A stretch of 64,000 nt of DNA, taken from assembly GCF_041435015.1 (NCBI RefSeq), contig NZ_CP107989.1, positions 372,001 to 436,000 on the forward strand, given 5' to 3'. Made by a program: the position numbers and the translations under genes. Below are positions 25,584 through 32,904 of the stretch, one piece after another; the stretch's first letter is position 1; each line of letters begins with the position of its first letter. This stretch comes from Streptomyces canus (GTDB taxonomy: Bacteria > Actinomycetota > Actinomycetes > Streptomycetales > Streptomycetaceae). The notes beneath the pieces are model-generated. The model saw only the letters and a list, made by a program, of their open reading frames with translations. It was not told where the DNA came from and made no database searches.

Positions 25584-26150
25584 TCACAGCAATCGGTCGA
25601 CCAGCCCGTCGATGTAGTCCGGGGTGAGCGGGACCATGCCGAACAGGACGCGGATGTACATCGGGGCCAGGATGTGGTCCAGCACGTCGAACGCGTCGAG
25701 TGCGGGCTCGCCACGGTCGCGGGCGCGATCGAGCATGGATTGCAGTTGCCGGGTGCGCTCGGCGCGCAGGTGGTCGCTCGCCCGCAGGCCCTGCTGACCG
25801 CTGCTCGACAGGGCGAAGGCCAGGTGCAGCACCGCCGGACCGTCGGGTCCGGTGATCTCACGGGCCACTTGGGCAGCGTAAGTGCGCAGGTCGCCGTCGA
25901 GGCTCCCGGTGTCGGGCATCGGCGACCGCGCGTTGAGACGGGTGAGCGCCACCTCGCTGAGCAGGGTTTCCAGGCTGCCCCACCGACGGTAGACGCTGCT
26001 GTCAGCCACACCTGCGCGGGCAGCGACCTCGCCGACGGTGAAGTTGCCGTAGCCGCGCTCGCTGATCAGTTCGGTGACGGCCTGGTGCACCTGCGCGCCG
26101 ACGCGGGCACTGCGCCCGCCGGGCCTGCGGGCTCGCTGTCGCTCGTTCAT
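25584..26150 (-). CDS. TetR-family repressor of the efflux gene
   Basis: 188-residue TetR regulator. The helix-turn-helix is EVAARAGVADSSVYRRWGSL (about 41-60), followed by a TetR_C-like ligand domain with LRASDHLRAERTRQLQSML. It is divergent from the MFS exporter at 26300, and the shared region carries two similar operator-like elements. It probably represses both genes until bound by the exported compound. Confidence 0.92.
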   Translation of the reverse strand: MNERQRARRPGGRSARVGAQVHQAVTELISERGYGNFTVGEVAARAGVADSSVYRRWGSLETLLSEVALTRLNARSPMPDTGSLDGDLRTYAAQVAREITGPDGPAVLHLAFALSSSGQQGLRASDHLRAERTRQLQSMLDRARDRGEPALDAFDVLDHILAPMYIRVLFGMVPLTPDYIDGLVDRLL

Positions 26151-26160
26151 ACCCCCACCT

Positions 26161-26184
26161 TAACGCAGTCAGCACTTGCGTTTA
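26161..26184. promoter_or_regulatory. Candidate TetR operator, site 1
   Basis: TAACGCAGTC at the left, with TGCGTT on the right, forms an imperfect inverted repeat. The same TAACGCAGTC begins site 2 at 26209. It lies directly upstream of the tetR start at 26150. Confidence 0.55.
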
Positions 26185-26208
26185 TGGGGCGTCCTCCTTA
26201 CAGTCATC

Positions 26209-26231
26209 TAACGCAGTCGCCGACTGCTTTA
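26209..26231. promoter_or_regulatory. Candidate TetR operator, site 2
   Basis: TAACGCAGTC and GACTGCTTTA face each other across GCC, an inverted repeat with one mismatch. It lies 70 bases upstream of the MFS gene. Two sites placed at both promoters suggest control of the divergent pair. Confidence 0.6.
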
Positions 26232-26299
26232 GAGCGCTCAGGCGTATCACCGTCCGCGTCGACCGTGGCCGGGTACAACTACCGATCGGGGGGGTCCCC

Positions 26300-27760
26300 A
26301 TGGCTGCATCGCTTGCGACCGCAGGCGGTCGATCAAACCGGGCCGTGCTACTCACGGTGACCTGCCTGGGCCAGTTCATGGTCCTGCTCGACAACACGAT
26401 CGTCGGAGCGGCGCTGCCCGACATGCAGCATCGCCTGCACACCCAACTGACGGGTCTGCAATGGATCGTCGACGCGTACGTACTGCTGGTCGCCATGCTG
26501 CTGCTGTCCGGCGGCATCTTCGCCGACCGGTTCGGCCGCAAGCGGGTGTACCTGACCGGCGTGGCTGTGTTCACGGCCGCGTCCCTGATGTGCGCCCTCG
26601 CGCCCTCGCTCGGCTGGCTGATCGCCGGCCGGGTGCTGCAGGGCATCGGGGCCGCGGCGCTGAGCCCTGCCTCACTCGCCCTGCTCGCCGCCGCCCATCC
26701 CGTGCCGCAGGAACGCATGAAGGCGATCGGGCTGTGGGCCGGATTGAGCGGGATCGGTCTGGCCGCGGGCCCCGTGGCCGGCGGCGTGCTGACAGAAGCC
26801 TTCGGCTGGCCCGCCATCTTCCTGGTCAATCTGCCCATCGGCCTGGTCCTGCTGCTGGTCGGCCTGCGTCACCTCGGCGAGTCCCGCAATCCGAGCGCCC
26901 CCGCGATCGACATCCCGGGGACCGTGCTGTCCGTTCTGGGCGTGGGGGTGCTGACCTACGGGCTCATCGAGGGTGGTGCCCGCGGCTGGACCTCACCGGT
27001 CATCCTGGGCAGCTTCGCCGCCGCGGTGACCTTCCTCGCCGCCTTCATTGCCGTCGAAGCCCGTCGTACCGCCCCGATGCTGCCGCTGCGGCTGTTCGGG
27101 CAGCGCCTGTTCACCGTGTCCAACACCGCCATGGTCGTGGTGGGGTTCGCGCTCATGGGGTCGTCGTTCTTCTTCTCCCAGTTCTTCGTGTACGTCCAGG
27201 GCAGCTCGATCCTGCGCGCCGGCCTGCAGACCCTGCCGGTATCCCTCGCCATGGTGATCGTCAGCCCGTACGCGGGCCGACTCGCCGCCCGGTACGGCTT
27301 CCGCATCGTCGTCACCACCGGCCTGGCCCTGGCCGGCCTGGGCCTCCTTGCGCTCGGCACGGTGCACGCGGACACCGGCTACGCGATCGTGTGGTGGCGG
27401 CTGGCACTCACCGGCACCGGCTTCGCCCTGACCCTGTCCCCACTGACCGGCGCCGCCATCCAAGCCGTCAGCCCGCAAGAAGGCGGCCTCGCCTCGGGCA
27501 TCAGCAGCACCACTCGGCAGATCGGCGCGGTGCTCGGCGTGGCGGTACTCGGAGCCGTCGTCCGCACCCGGCAATCCGGCGGCGCCTCCTTCGGGGCCGG
27601 CCTGAACAGTGCCTTCGTCGCGGCGGGCGCCCTCACCTTGGCCATCGCCGTGTTCACCGGCCTGTGGCTGGCGAAGTCCGAACCCGCGAAAGACTCCGTG
27701 ATGACGCGCGGTGCCACCGATCCAGATGCGGTCACCGCCTCGAACGAGGCATCTGTTTAA
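26300..27760 (+). CDS. MFS drug exporter, DHA2 (EmrB/QacA) family
   Basis: 486-residue membrane protein with about 14 helices. Landmarks are TCLGQFMVLLDNTIVGAALP (N-terminal helix), the loop FADRFGRKRVYL (motif A) and GRVLQGIGAAALSPASLAL (motif C region). It is a proton-driven exporter of small hydrophobic compounds such as antibiotics. The start ATG at 26300 has a G-rich stretch upstream. Divergent tetR and two operator-like sites indicate induction by substrate. A hairpin at 27948-27970 separates it from the convergent luxC-like gene. Confidence 0.93.
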   Translation: MAASLATAGGRSNRAVLLTVTCLGQFMVLLDNTIVGAALPDMQHRLHTQLTGLQWIVDAYVLLVAMLLLSGGIFADRFGRKRVYLTGVAVFTAASLMCALAPSLGWLIAGRVLQGIGAAALSPASLALLAAAHPVPQERMKAIGLWAGLSGIGLAAGPVAGGVLTEAFGWPAIFLVNLPIGLVLLLVGLRHLGESRNPSAPAIDIPGTVLSVLGVGVLTYGLIEGGARGWTSPVILGSFAAAVTFLAAFIAVEARRTAPMLPLRLFGQRLFTVSNTAMVVVGFALMGSSFFFSQFFVYVQGSSILRAGLQTLPVSLAMVIVSPYAGRLAARYGFRIVVTTGLALAGLGLLALGTVHADTGYAIVWWRLALTGTGFALTLSPLTGAAIQAVSPQEGGLASGISSTTRQIGAVLGVAVLGAVVRTRQSGGASFGAGLNSAFVAAGALTLAIAVFTGLWLAKSEPAKDSVMTRGATDPDAVTASNEASV

Positions 27761-27947
27761 CAGCCGTTGACACCGACCGCCTTGATCGAAGTCCCACCGC
27801 ACCAGGGTGCCGACCCTGCTGTGACCTCTGGAACGCGGTGCGCCTGGTCCGGCGACGCCGGCATATGGGGAGCCTGCGAGAACAAAGCTTCCGCTCTCCG
27901 GGAGGTTCTCGACCTCTGACCCCTGACTCCGACCGAGGCCCGGCGGT

Positions 27948-27970
27948 GGGCCGACGCGCGAGGTCGGCCC
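27948..27970. terminator. Hairpin between convergent MFS and luxC-like genes
   Basis: GGGCCGAC and GTCGGCCC form a perfect eight-base stem with a seven-base loop, in the 295-base gap between two convergent genes. A bidirectional terminator is likely. Nothing else is seen in the gap. Confidence 0.5.
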
Positions 27971-28055
27971 GGCGCCGGTGTCCCCGGTCTTCCCGGTGGC
28001 CGGTCCCGCGGTCCGGGCGGAACCCGGGGCGACACGCCCGCCGTGGCGGAAGCCG

Positions 28056-29444
28056 TCACTCGTCGTTCACCCACCGCATGAGCCGTTGCAGCGGGTAGAA
28101 ACCGTCGTGGGACAGGCCCGGCGGCATGCCGCCCGCCCTGCCCAGGGAGACCACGCGTTGCACGCCGGCGCAGGCGAGGGCGTCGCGCAGTTCCGCCTTG
28201 CGGGTGTCGGGGTACACGCCGACCGTCTGGGTGGCGACCCCGGCATGGGTGACGGCCTCGGACAGGGCGGCGACCGGGACGACGTCCACGATCTTCCCGT
28301 CGGGGTGGAAGTCCACGGGTTCCGGTGAGCGGATGACCAGGCCCCGGCCGTCGTAGCCGCCCCACACCCGGTACTCGGGTTCCATGGACCGCAGGACGTC
28401 GATCTCCTCGCGCAGTTCCGCGGCCACCCGTGGGCCGATAGCTGAGCTGAACTCCCTTGCCACACCCAGGCGTTCACACAGTAGGGCGGCGTAGCGGTCG
28501 GCGTCGTCCCAGGATCCCTCGACGAACTGGAAGCGGCTGGCCACGCAGGCCTGCTGGTTGAAGAACGTGGCGTCGGCGGCGCCCGCGTCGGCCGCCCGGG
28601 CCAGGCTCTCCTCGGACGTGAAGGCCTCGCGGCCGATCATCGAGATGGAGGTCTTGGGGTCGAAGGAGACGAGCTCGAACCCCGGGCCGACGTACTTCAG
28701 CGCGCTGCGGATGGTGGACTCGCCGCCCCAGGCGACCAGCTTGTCGAAGAACTGCGGGCGGAACAGCGCGCTCTCCACCACATCGTCACCGCCGCGCCAG
28801 TACGCCGCGGAGAACGACCGCACCACCGGGTGCCCGGGGGCGACCGCGGCCATGGTGCGCAGGATCGCGGTCGCGGTGAACAGGTCGTTCGAGGGCAGTT
28901 TCAGGAGGTTGACGCCCTTGGTGAGCGCGCCGCGCACGACGGACATCGCGGCGACCCCGGGTGCGTTGCCGGCGATGATGTGCACCAGGCGGGGTGGGAA
29001 CGCGCGGGTGGCCGCGACCCGATCGTCAGGCAGGCGTACCTCGCGCCAGCCGTCGAGCACGTCCGCACCGCCGAGTTCGTGGTCGATCTGGGCGTACAGG
29101 CCGGGGCGTTGGAAGCTGCGCCACAGCACGGCGTAAGCGCGCTCCAGCACCTCCGCCGGCAGCGGGCTGACCGGGGCCATCCGCTCCAGGGCTTCGGCGA
29201 GCAGGCCCGCGCGGTCCGCCTTGAGCGCCTCGCCGGTCTCCACCAGCAGGTCGACGATCTCCGCGACGGGCACATGGAAGGCGGGGCCGGGTTCGGTGCG
29301 GGGCCACACGAGGCGGTCCAGGTCGAGGGCCGGTGCGGCGAACCGGCCGAGGTCGACGGGGGTGCTCCGGTCGACCTCGCCCCGGATCACGTGGACGACG
29401 GTCACGGGGGCGGCCGCGGTGCCGCCGAGTGTCGTACCGCTCAT
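28056..29444 (-). CDS. LuxC-like acyl-CoA reductase
   Basis: 462-residue protein of the LuxC family (aldehyde dehydrogenase superfamily), which reduces activated acyl groups to aldehydes with NADPH. The nucleophile region is FFNQQACVASRFQF with Cys300, and the cofactor domain includes HIIAGNAPGVAAMSVVRGAL. In luminous bacteria LuxC works with LuxE; here the luxE-like gene lies directly upstream and overlaps by one base (TGATG). No luciferase gene is present in the window, so the aldehyde probably feeds catabolism. ATG at 29444 is chosen for this overlap. It is the last gene of the livK-livF-luxE-luxC operon. Confidence 0.82.
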   Translation of the reverse strand: MSGTTLGGTAAAPVTVVHVIRGEVDRSTPVDLGRFAAPALDLDRLVWPRTEPGPAFHVPVAEIVDLLVETGEALKADRAGLLAEALERMAPVSPLPAEVLERAYAVLWRSFQRPGLYAQIDHELGGADVLDGWREVRLPDDRVAATRAFPPRLVHIIAGNAPGVAAMSVVRGALTKGVNLLKLPSNDLFTATAILRTMAAVAPGHPVVRSFSAAYWRGGDDVVESALFRPQFFDKLVAWGGESTIRSALKYVGPGFELVSFDPKTSISMIGREAFTSEESLARAADAGAADATFFNQQACVASRFQFVEGSWDDADRYAALLCERLGVAREFSSAIGPRVAAELREEIDVLRSMEPEYRVWGGYDGRGLVIRSPEPVDFHPDGKIVDVVPVAALSEAVTHAGVATQTVGVYPDTRKAELRDALACAGVQRVVSLGRAGGMPPGLSHDGFYPLQRLMRWVNDE

Positions 29445-30793
29445 CAGTGGATCATCCCCCGCACATAGGAGTCGAGTGTCGCGGCGCAGGTGATCTTGTC
29501 GTCGCCGCCGAGGTCGCCGTAGCGCCGAATGTCCGGCAGGACCGCCGGTCCGGGGCGGCCGCAGGCGCACGGCGAGAAGTCCACGAAGACACGGTCGCCG
29601 CTGATCAGCCCACCCCAGCGGCCCTCCAGGGAGATGTCGAGGAACGCGAAACGCCCTTCCACCACACCCTGTTCGGGGTTGAGCAGCTTCTCACCGGGCT
29701 CGTCCAGCACCAGGGGGATCACCCAGGGCGGCACGTGGTAGTTGCCCTGCTCGCAGGCGAGGCAGGAGCCCTGGAGCTCGGTCATGCCGTAGCTGCGTAC
29801 CCGGCGTACCCCGTCGTAGAAGGCGGTGAGCTGCTGCTGGTAGTCGTCGGGCAGGGCGCGGCCCTTGTTGCCGCCGCCGCTGAGCACCAGTGTGTCCGGG
29901 TGCAGGCTGCCGTCGGCCACACCGCGGGCGCGCAGGGCCTGGATGAGGGTGAACTGCTGGTTGTTCATGCCGGCGATCAGCAGCGGCTCGTCGCGGTGCG
30001 CGGCGATGTCGTCGACGATCCGGGCCATGGCCGCGCCGAGTTCCCCCTCGCGGGACTCGGAGGCGGTCTCGAAGGAGCTGATCTCCTGCGGAGTGGCGGC
30101 TCCCTCGGCGATCCGGCGGCGCAGCAGCGCGCTGCTCATCAGCTCGGACACCCGCATCGGGTCCTCGGTGAGCAGTCGCGTCTCGCCGGGTTGGGCGAAG
30201 ACGTCGGCGTGCCAGCGGAAGCCGTCGATGGAGCGCATCGGGCCGCTCGCGGGTGCGAGCAGATAGCCGCGGCGGGTGGGTTTCGCCGGCAGCGGGTCGG
30301 GCCAGCAGGTGAGGTGCTCCAGGATGTCGTGCAGGAAACTCAGGTCACTGGCGTCGCAGTTGAGGAAGGAGACCTTTCCCGAGGTGCCGCTGGTGATGTA
30401 CGGGCGGTGGCCGGCGGCGGTGATGCGGTCGGTCCACTCGTCGATGTCGCGGACGCCGTCCATGTCGACGTCGCCGGGTTCGACCGCCGACACGGTCGTG
30501 TACCAGCGCAGGAGCCGGTCCCAGCGGCCGGCGGTGATGAGGGAGACGGGGTAGGACTTGTAGCTCGTGTGCGAGAAGAGCAGCGGCACGAGGTCGTCGA
30601 GGCCGGTGACCTCCTCCACGCCGGTCTCCGTCGCCCGGGTGCGCAGCAGCGGAACCCGCTCGCGGTGGGCGGTGAAGGTCTCCCGGGCGGCCTCCAGCTG
30701 CAACTCCCGCAGTTCGTCGGCCGGTTGGTCGAAGGTGTCGCCGGAAAGGACGAGGGATCGGATCTGCTCGCGTGCGCCTGGCACAGCGTTCAC
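29444..30793 (-). CDS. LuxE-like acyl-protein synthetase (acyl adenylation)
   Basis: 449-residue member of the ANL-type adenylating enzymes of the LuxE group. The ATP-binding P-loop YITSGTSGK lies near residues 133-141 and YGMTELQGSC near 330 is the AMP-binding signature; CACGRPGP near the C-terminus is Cys-rich as in related ligases. LuxE activates a fatty acid and passes the acyl group to LuxC. GTG at 30793 starts one base after the livF stop. The pair implies reduction of a free acid to an aldehyde; the chain type is unknown. Confidence 0.8.
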   Translation of the reverse strand: MNAVPGAREQIRSLVLSGDTFDQPADELRELQLEAARETFTAHRERVPLLRTRATETGVEEVTGLDDLVPLLFSHTSYKSYPVSLITAGRWDRLLRWYTTVSAVEPGDVDMDGVRDIDEWTDRITAAGHRPYITSGTSGKVSFLNCDASDLSFLHDILEHLTCWPDPLPAKPTRRGYLLAPASGPMRSIDGFRWHADVFAQPGETRLLTEDPMRVSELMSSALLRRRIAEGAATPQEISSFETASESREGELGAAMARIVDDIAAHRDEPLLIAGMNNQQFTLIQALRARGVADGSLHPDTLVLSGGGNKGRALPDDYQQQLTAFYDGVRRVRSYGMTELQGSCLACEQGNYHVPPWVIPLVLDEPGEKLLNPEQGVVEGRFAFLDISLEGRWGGLISGDRVFVDFSPCACGRPGPAVLPDIRRYGDLGGDDKITCAATLDSYVRGMIH

Positions 30794-30794
30794 C

Positions 30795-31520
30795 TCAATC
30801 AGTTGCGTACGTTGTCTTTTCCGCTGTGGCTTGCGCGAGGTACGACGACTCGATCGCGTCGAGGTTGCCGCGCAGTTCCTTCGGGGTGCCGGTCATGGTG
30901 ACGCGGCCGCGGTGCAGGACGTACACGCGGTCGGCGATGTCCAGCACCTTGCGCACGTGCTGTTCGACCAGCAGCGCGCCGAGGCCGCGGTCGGCCGCCT
31001 CGCGTACCGCGCGCAGGAGGCGGTCGACCACCAACGGGGCGAGACCCAGGGAGAGTTCGTCGGCGAGGAGCAGCTTGGGCGCGCGGCACAGGGCGCGGGC
31101 CAGCGACAGCATCTGCTGCTCGCCGCCCGACAGCATGCCCGCGCCGGTTCTGAGGCGCTTTTCGAGTTCGGGGAAGAGTTCCAGTGCCTGCTGGGACCTC
31201 ACCCGGCCGACCCGCAGGTTGTCCGCGGTGTCGAGCCGGGTGAAGACCGCCCGCTCACCGACGTACGCCAGGCCCTGACGGGCCCGGCGGTGCAGCGGTG
31301 CGCGGCCGGGTACGCCCAGCCAGCGCACCTCGCCGCCCATCGGGGCGAGGCTGCCGGAGAGCGCCCGGAGGGTGGTGGTCTTGCCCGCCCCGTTGGGGCC
31401 GAGCAGGGCGACCACCTCGCCGGGCCGGACCTCCAGGTCGAGATCGCGTACGACGGGCCGGCTGCCGTATCCGGCGGACAGGGAGCGTGCTTCTATCAGG
31501 GGTGCGTCGGTGTCCGGCAC
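30795..31520 (-). CDS. livF: Liv-type ABC transporter ATPase (LivF)
   Basis: 241-residue ABC ATPase of the branched-chain amino acid/carboxylate importer class. Walker A is GPNGAGKTT (41-49), the signature LSGGEQ starts at 130 and Walker B is LLLADE (150-155). It pairs with the LivG domain of the fused protein at 32905-35601. GTG at 31520 was chosen because GAGGAG overlaps the binding-protein stop just upstream. It lies between the binding protein and the luxE-like gene in one operon. Confidence 0.9.
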   Translation of the reverse strand: MPDTDAPLIEARSLSAGYGSRPVVRDLDLEVRPGEVVALLGPNGAGKTTTLRALSGSLAPMGGEVRWLGVPGRAPLHRRARQGLAYVGERAVFTRLDTADNLRVGRVRSQQALELFPELEKRLRTGAGMLSGGEQQMLSLARALCRAPKLLLADELSLGLAPLVVDRLLRAVREAADRGLGALLVEQHVRKVLDIADRVYVLHRGRVTMTGTPKELRGNLDAIESSYLAQATAEKTTYATD

Positions 31521-31531
31521 GGGCCTGCTCC

Positions 31532-32776
31532 TCAGCTGGACGGCAGGGCCGTCAGGACCTTGCGGACGTCGACGAAGGTCGATCCGGGCTTGGCCCACTC
31601 GATCTTCCCGTCGCGGATGGTCAGTTCGGTGGCGGTGGTGTTGTGGATGCGGTTGAGGCCCTTGATCGGCAGGGCCGTGGACGCCTTCCAGCTCAGCGGC
31701 GGGGTCAGTCCGCCGGTGTTGATGCCCGGGGCCGTGTCGAGCTCCTGCACCAGGGCCTTCGCCGTGATCGTCGGGAGCGTCTTGGCGGCCTCGGTGAAGA
31801 CCTTGAAGGCCACCCAGGTCGTCTCGTCGGCGCCGTTGCTGGTGTCGATGTCCTTGTCGCCCTTGGTGGCCGCGAGGAAGTCCTTCCAGGCGGCGTCGGA
31901 GGTCGGCGGGAAGTAGCCGGTGATCGCGGCGCCCTCCAGAGGGCCGCCGGCTCCGCCGGTGCTCTCGGCGAGCTGCGGGGTCAGGTTGCCGACGACGCTG
32001 CCGAGCTTCGTCTTGGCGCCGGACTGCACGTACGACTTCACGAACAGGCCCGAGGCGGTGCCCATGATGACGCTCACGCAGTCGCTTCCCTTGGTCGCGG
32101 CGGCGACCTGCGGGGCGAGGTCGGTGGCGGTGAGGGGCACCTTGATGTCCTTGGGCGCCGCCCCTCCGGCGGAGACCGCGCCGACGGTGAGGAACTGCGA
32201 GACGACGGCGGCGGCGGCCACGTCGTAGCGCACGCCGGAGATCTTCTTGCAGCCGTTCTGGACCAGTTGCCGACCGTGGGCCGCGAACACCACCGGGGTG
32301 CCGCCGTTGACCGGGAACGACAGCGGGTTGGAGAACTCCGCCGCCGAGACTCCGGTGCCACCGATGTACGGGATGCCGGCCTTCTGCAGGATGGGCATGT
32401 AGCGATCACCGGCGAGGCTGTAGGAGCCCACCACCGCGACCACCTTCGCGGCGACCGCCTGCTGGGCGCACTTCTCGGCCTCGTCGGGGTTGTTCTTCTC
32501 GTTGCAGGTGAGCACCTTCAGCGGGGCGCCCTTGATCCCGCCGTTGGCGTTGATCCACTTCTCGTACGCCTGGGCGGTGAGCCGGACTCCGGGCTGGGCG
32601 CTGCCCTGGGTGTCCTCCGGCGCCCAGACCATCACCTTGACCGGTGTGCCCTTCAGGGCGGAGGTCTCCTCCTTCGAACTGCCGGACGCCTCTCCCCCGC
32701 AGCCGGCGGCGAGCAGGACTCCGGTCACCGCGAGAGCGCTCGCTGCGGCGGTTCTGCGTCGGCGTGAGTGGTTCAT
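31532..32776 (-). CDS. livK: Liv-type substrate-binding lipoprotein (LivK)
   Basis: 414-residue periplasmic-binding-type lipoprotein. The lipobox LLAAGCGG predicts lipidation near Cys26, and the mature domain is of the LivK/receptor family with MVWAPEDTQGSAQPG and CNEKNNPDEAEKCAQ. These proteins bind branched-chain amino acids but also amides, aromatic acids and other carboxylates, so the ligand is open. It is first in the operon with livF, luxE and luxC, and is divergent from the fused permease/ATPase gene. The upstream region contains a candidate GntR site. Confidence 0.9.
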   Translation of the reverse strand: MNHSRRRRTAAASALAVTGVLLAAGCGGEASGSSKEETSALKGTPVKVMVWAPEDTQGSAQPGVRLTAQAYEKWINANGGIKGAPLKVLTCNEKNNPDEAEKCAQQAVAAKVVAVVGSYSLAGDRYMPILQKAGIPYIGGTGVSAAEFSNPLSFPVNGGTPVVFAAHGRQLVQNGCKKISGVRYDVAAAAVVSQFLTVGAVSAGGAAPKDIKVPLTATDLAPQVAAATKGSDCVSVIMGTASGLFVKSYVQSGAKTKLGSVVGNLTPQLAESTGGAGGPLEGAAITGYFPPTSDAAWKDFLAATKGDKDIDTSNGADETTWVAFKVFTEAAKTLPTITAKALVQELDTAPGINTGGLTPPLSWKASTALPIKGLNRIHNTTATELTIRDGKIEWAKPGSTFVDVRKVLTALPSS

Positions 32777-32861
32777 GGTTCCTCCGCTGTGCTCGTCGTC
32801 GAGATGCCGAACAGCATGGGGTGCGTTTTGCAGTTAGTGAAGTACTCTCGGCACAATTATT

Positions 32862-32875
32862 TAAATGAATGCACT
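32862..32875 (+). promoter_or_regulatory. Candidate GntR operator, site A
   Basis: TAAATGAATGCACT in the liv divergent promoter, matching the reverse complement of site D (54203-54216) at 11 of 14 positions. It belongs to the TARATRA family of elements found in all four promoter regions of the catabolic set. It is embedded in an AT-rich stretch (32855-32870). Confidence 0.45.
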
Positions 32876-32904
32876 GTCTGACCACGCCTCCGGGAGGTTC
32901 CCCG

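Noticed and set aside
28056..30793. Bioluminescence genes
   Set aside because: LuxC- and LuxE-like proteins are present but no luxA, luxB or luxD-like gene; the context is catabolic.
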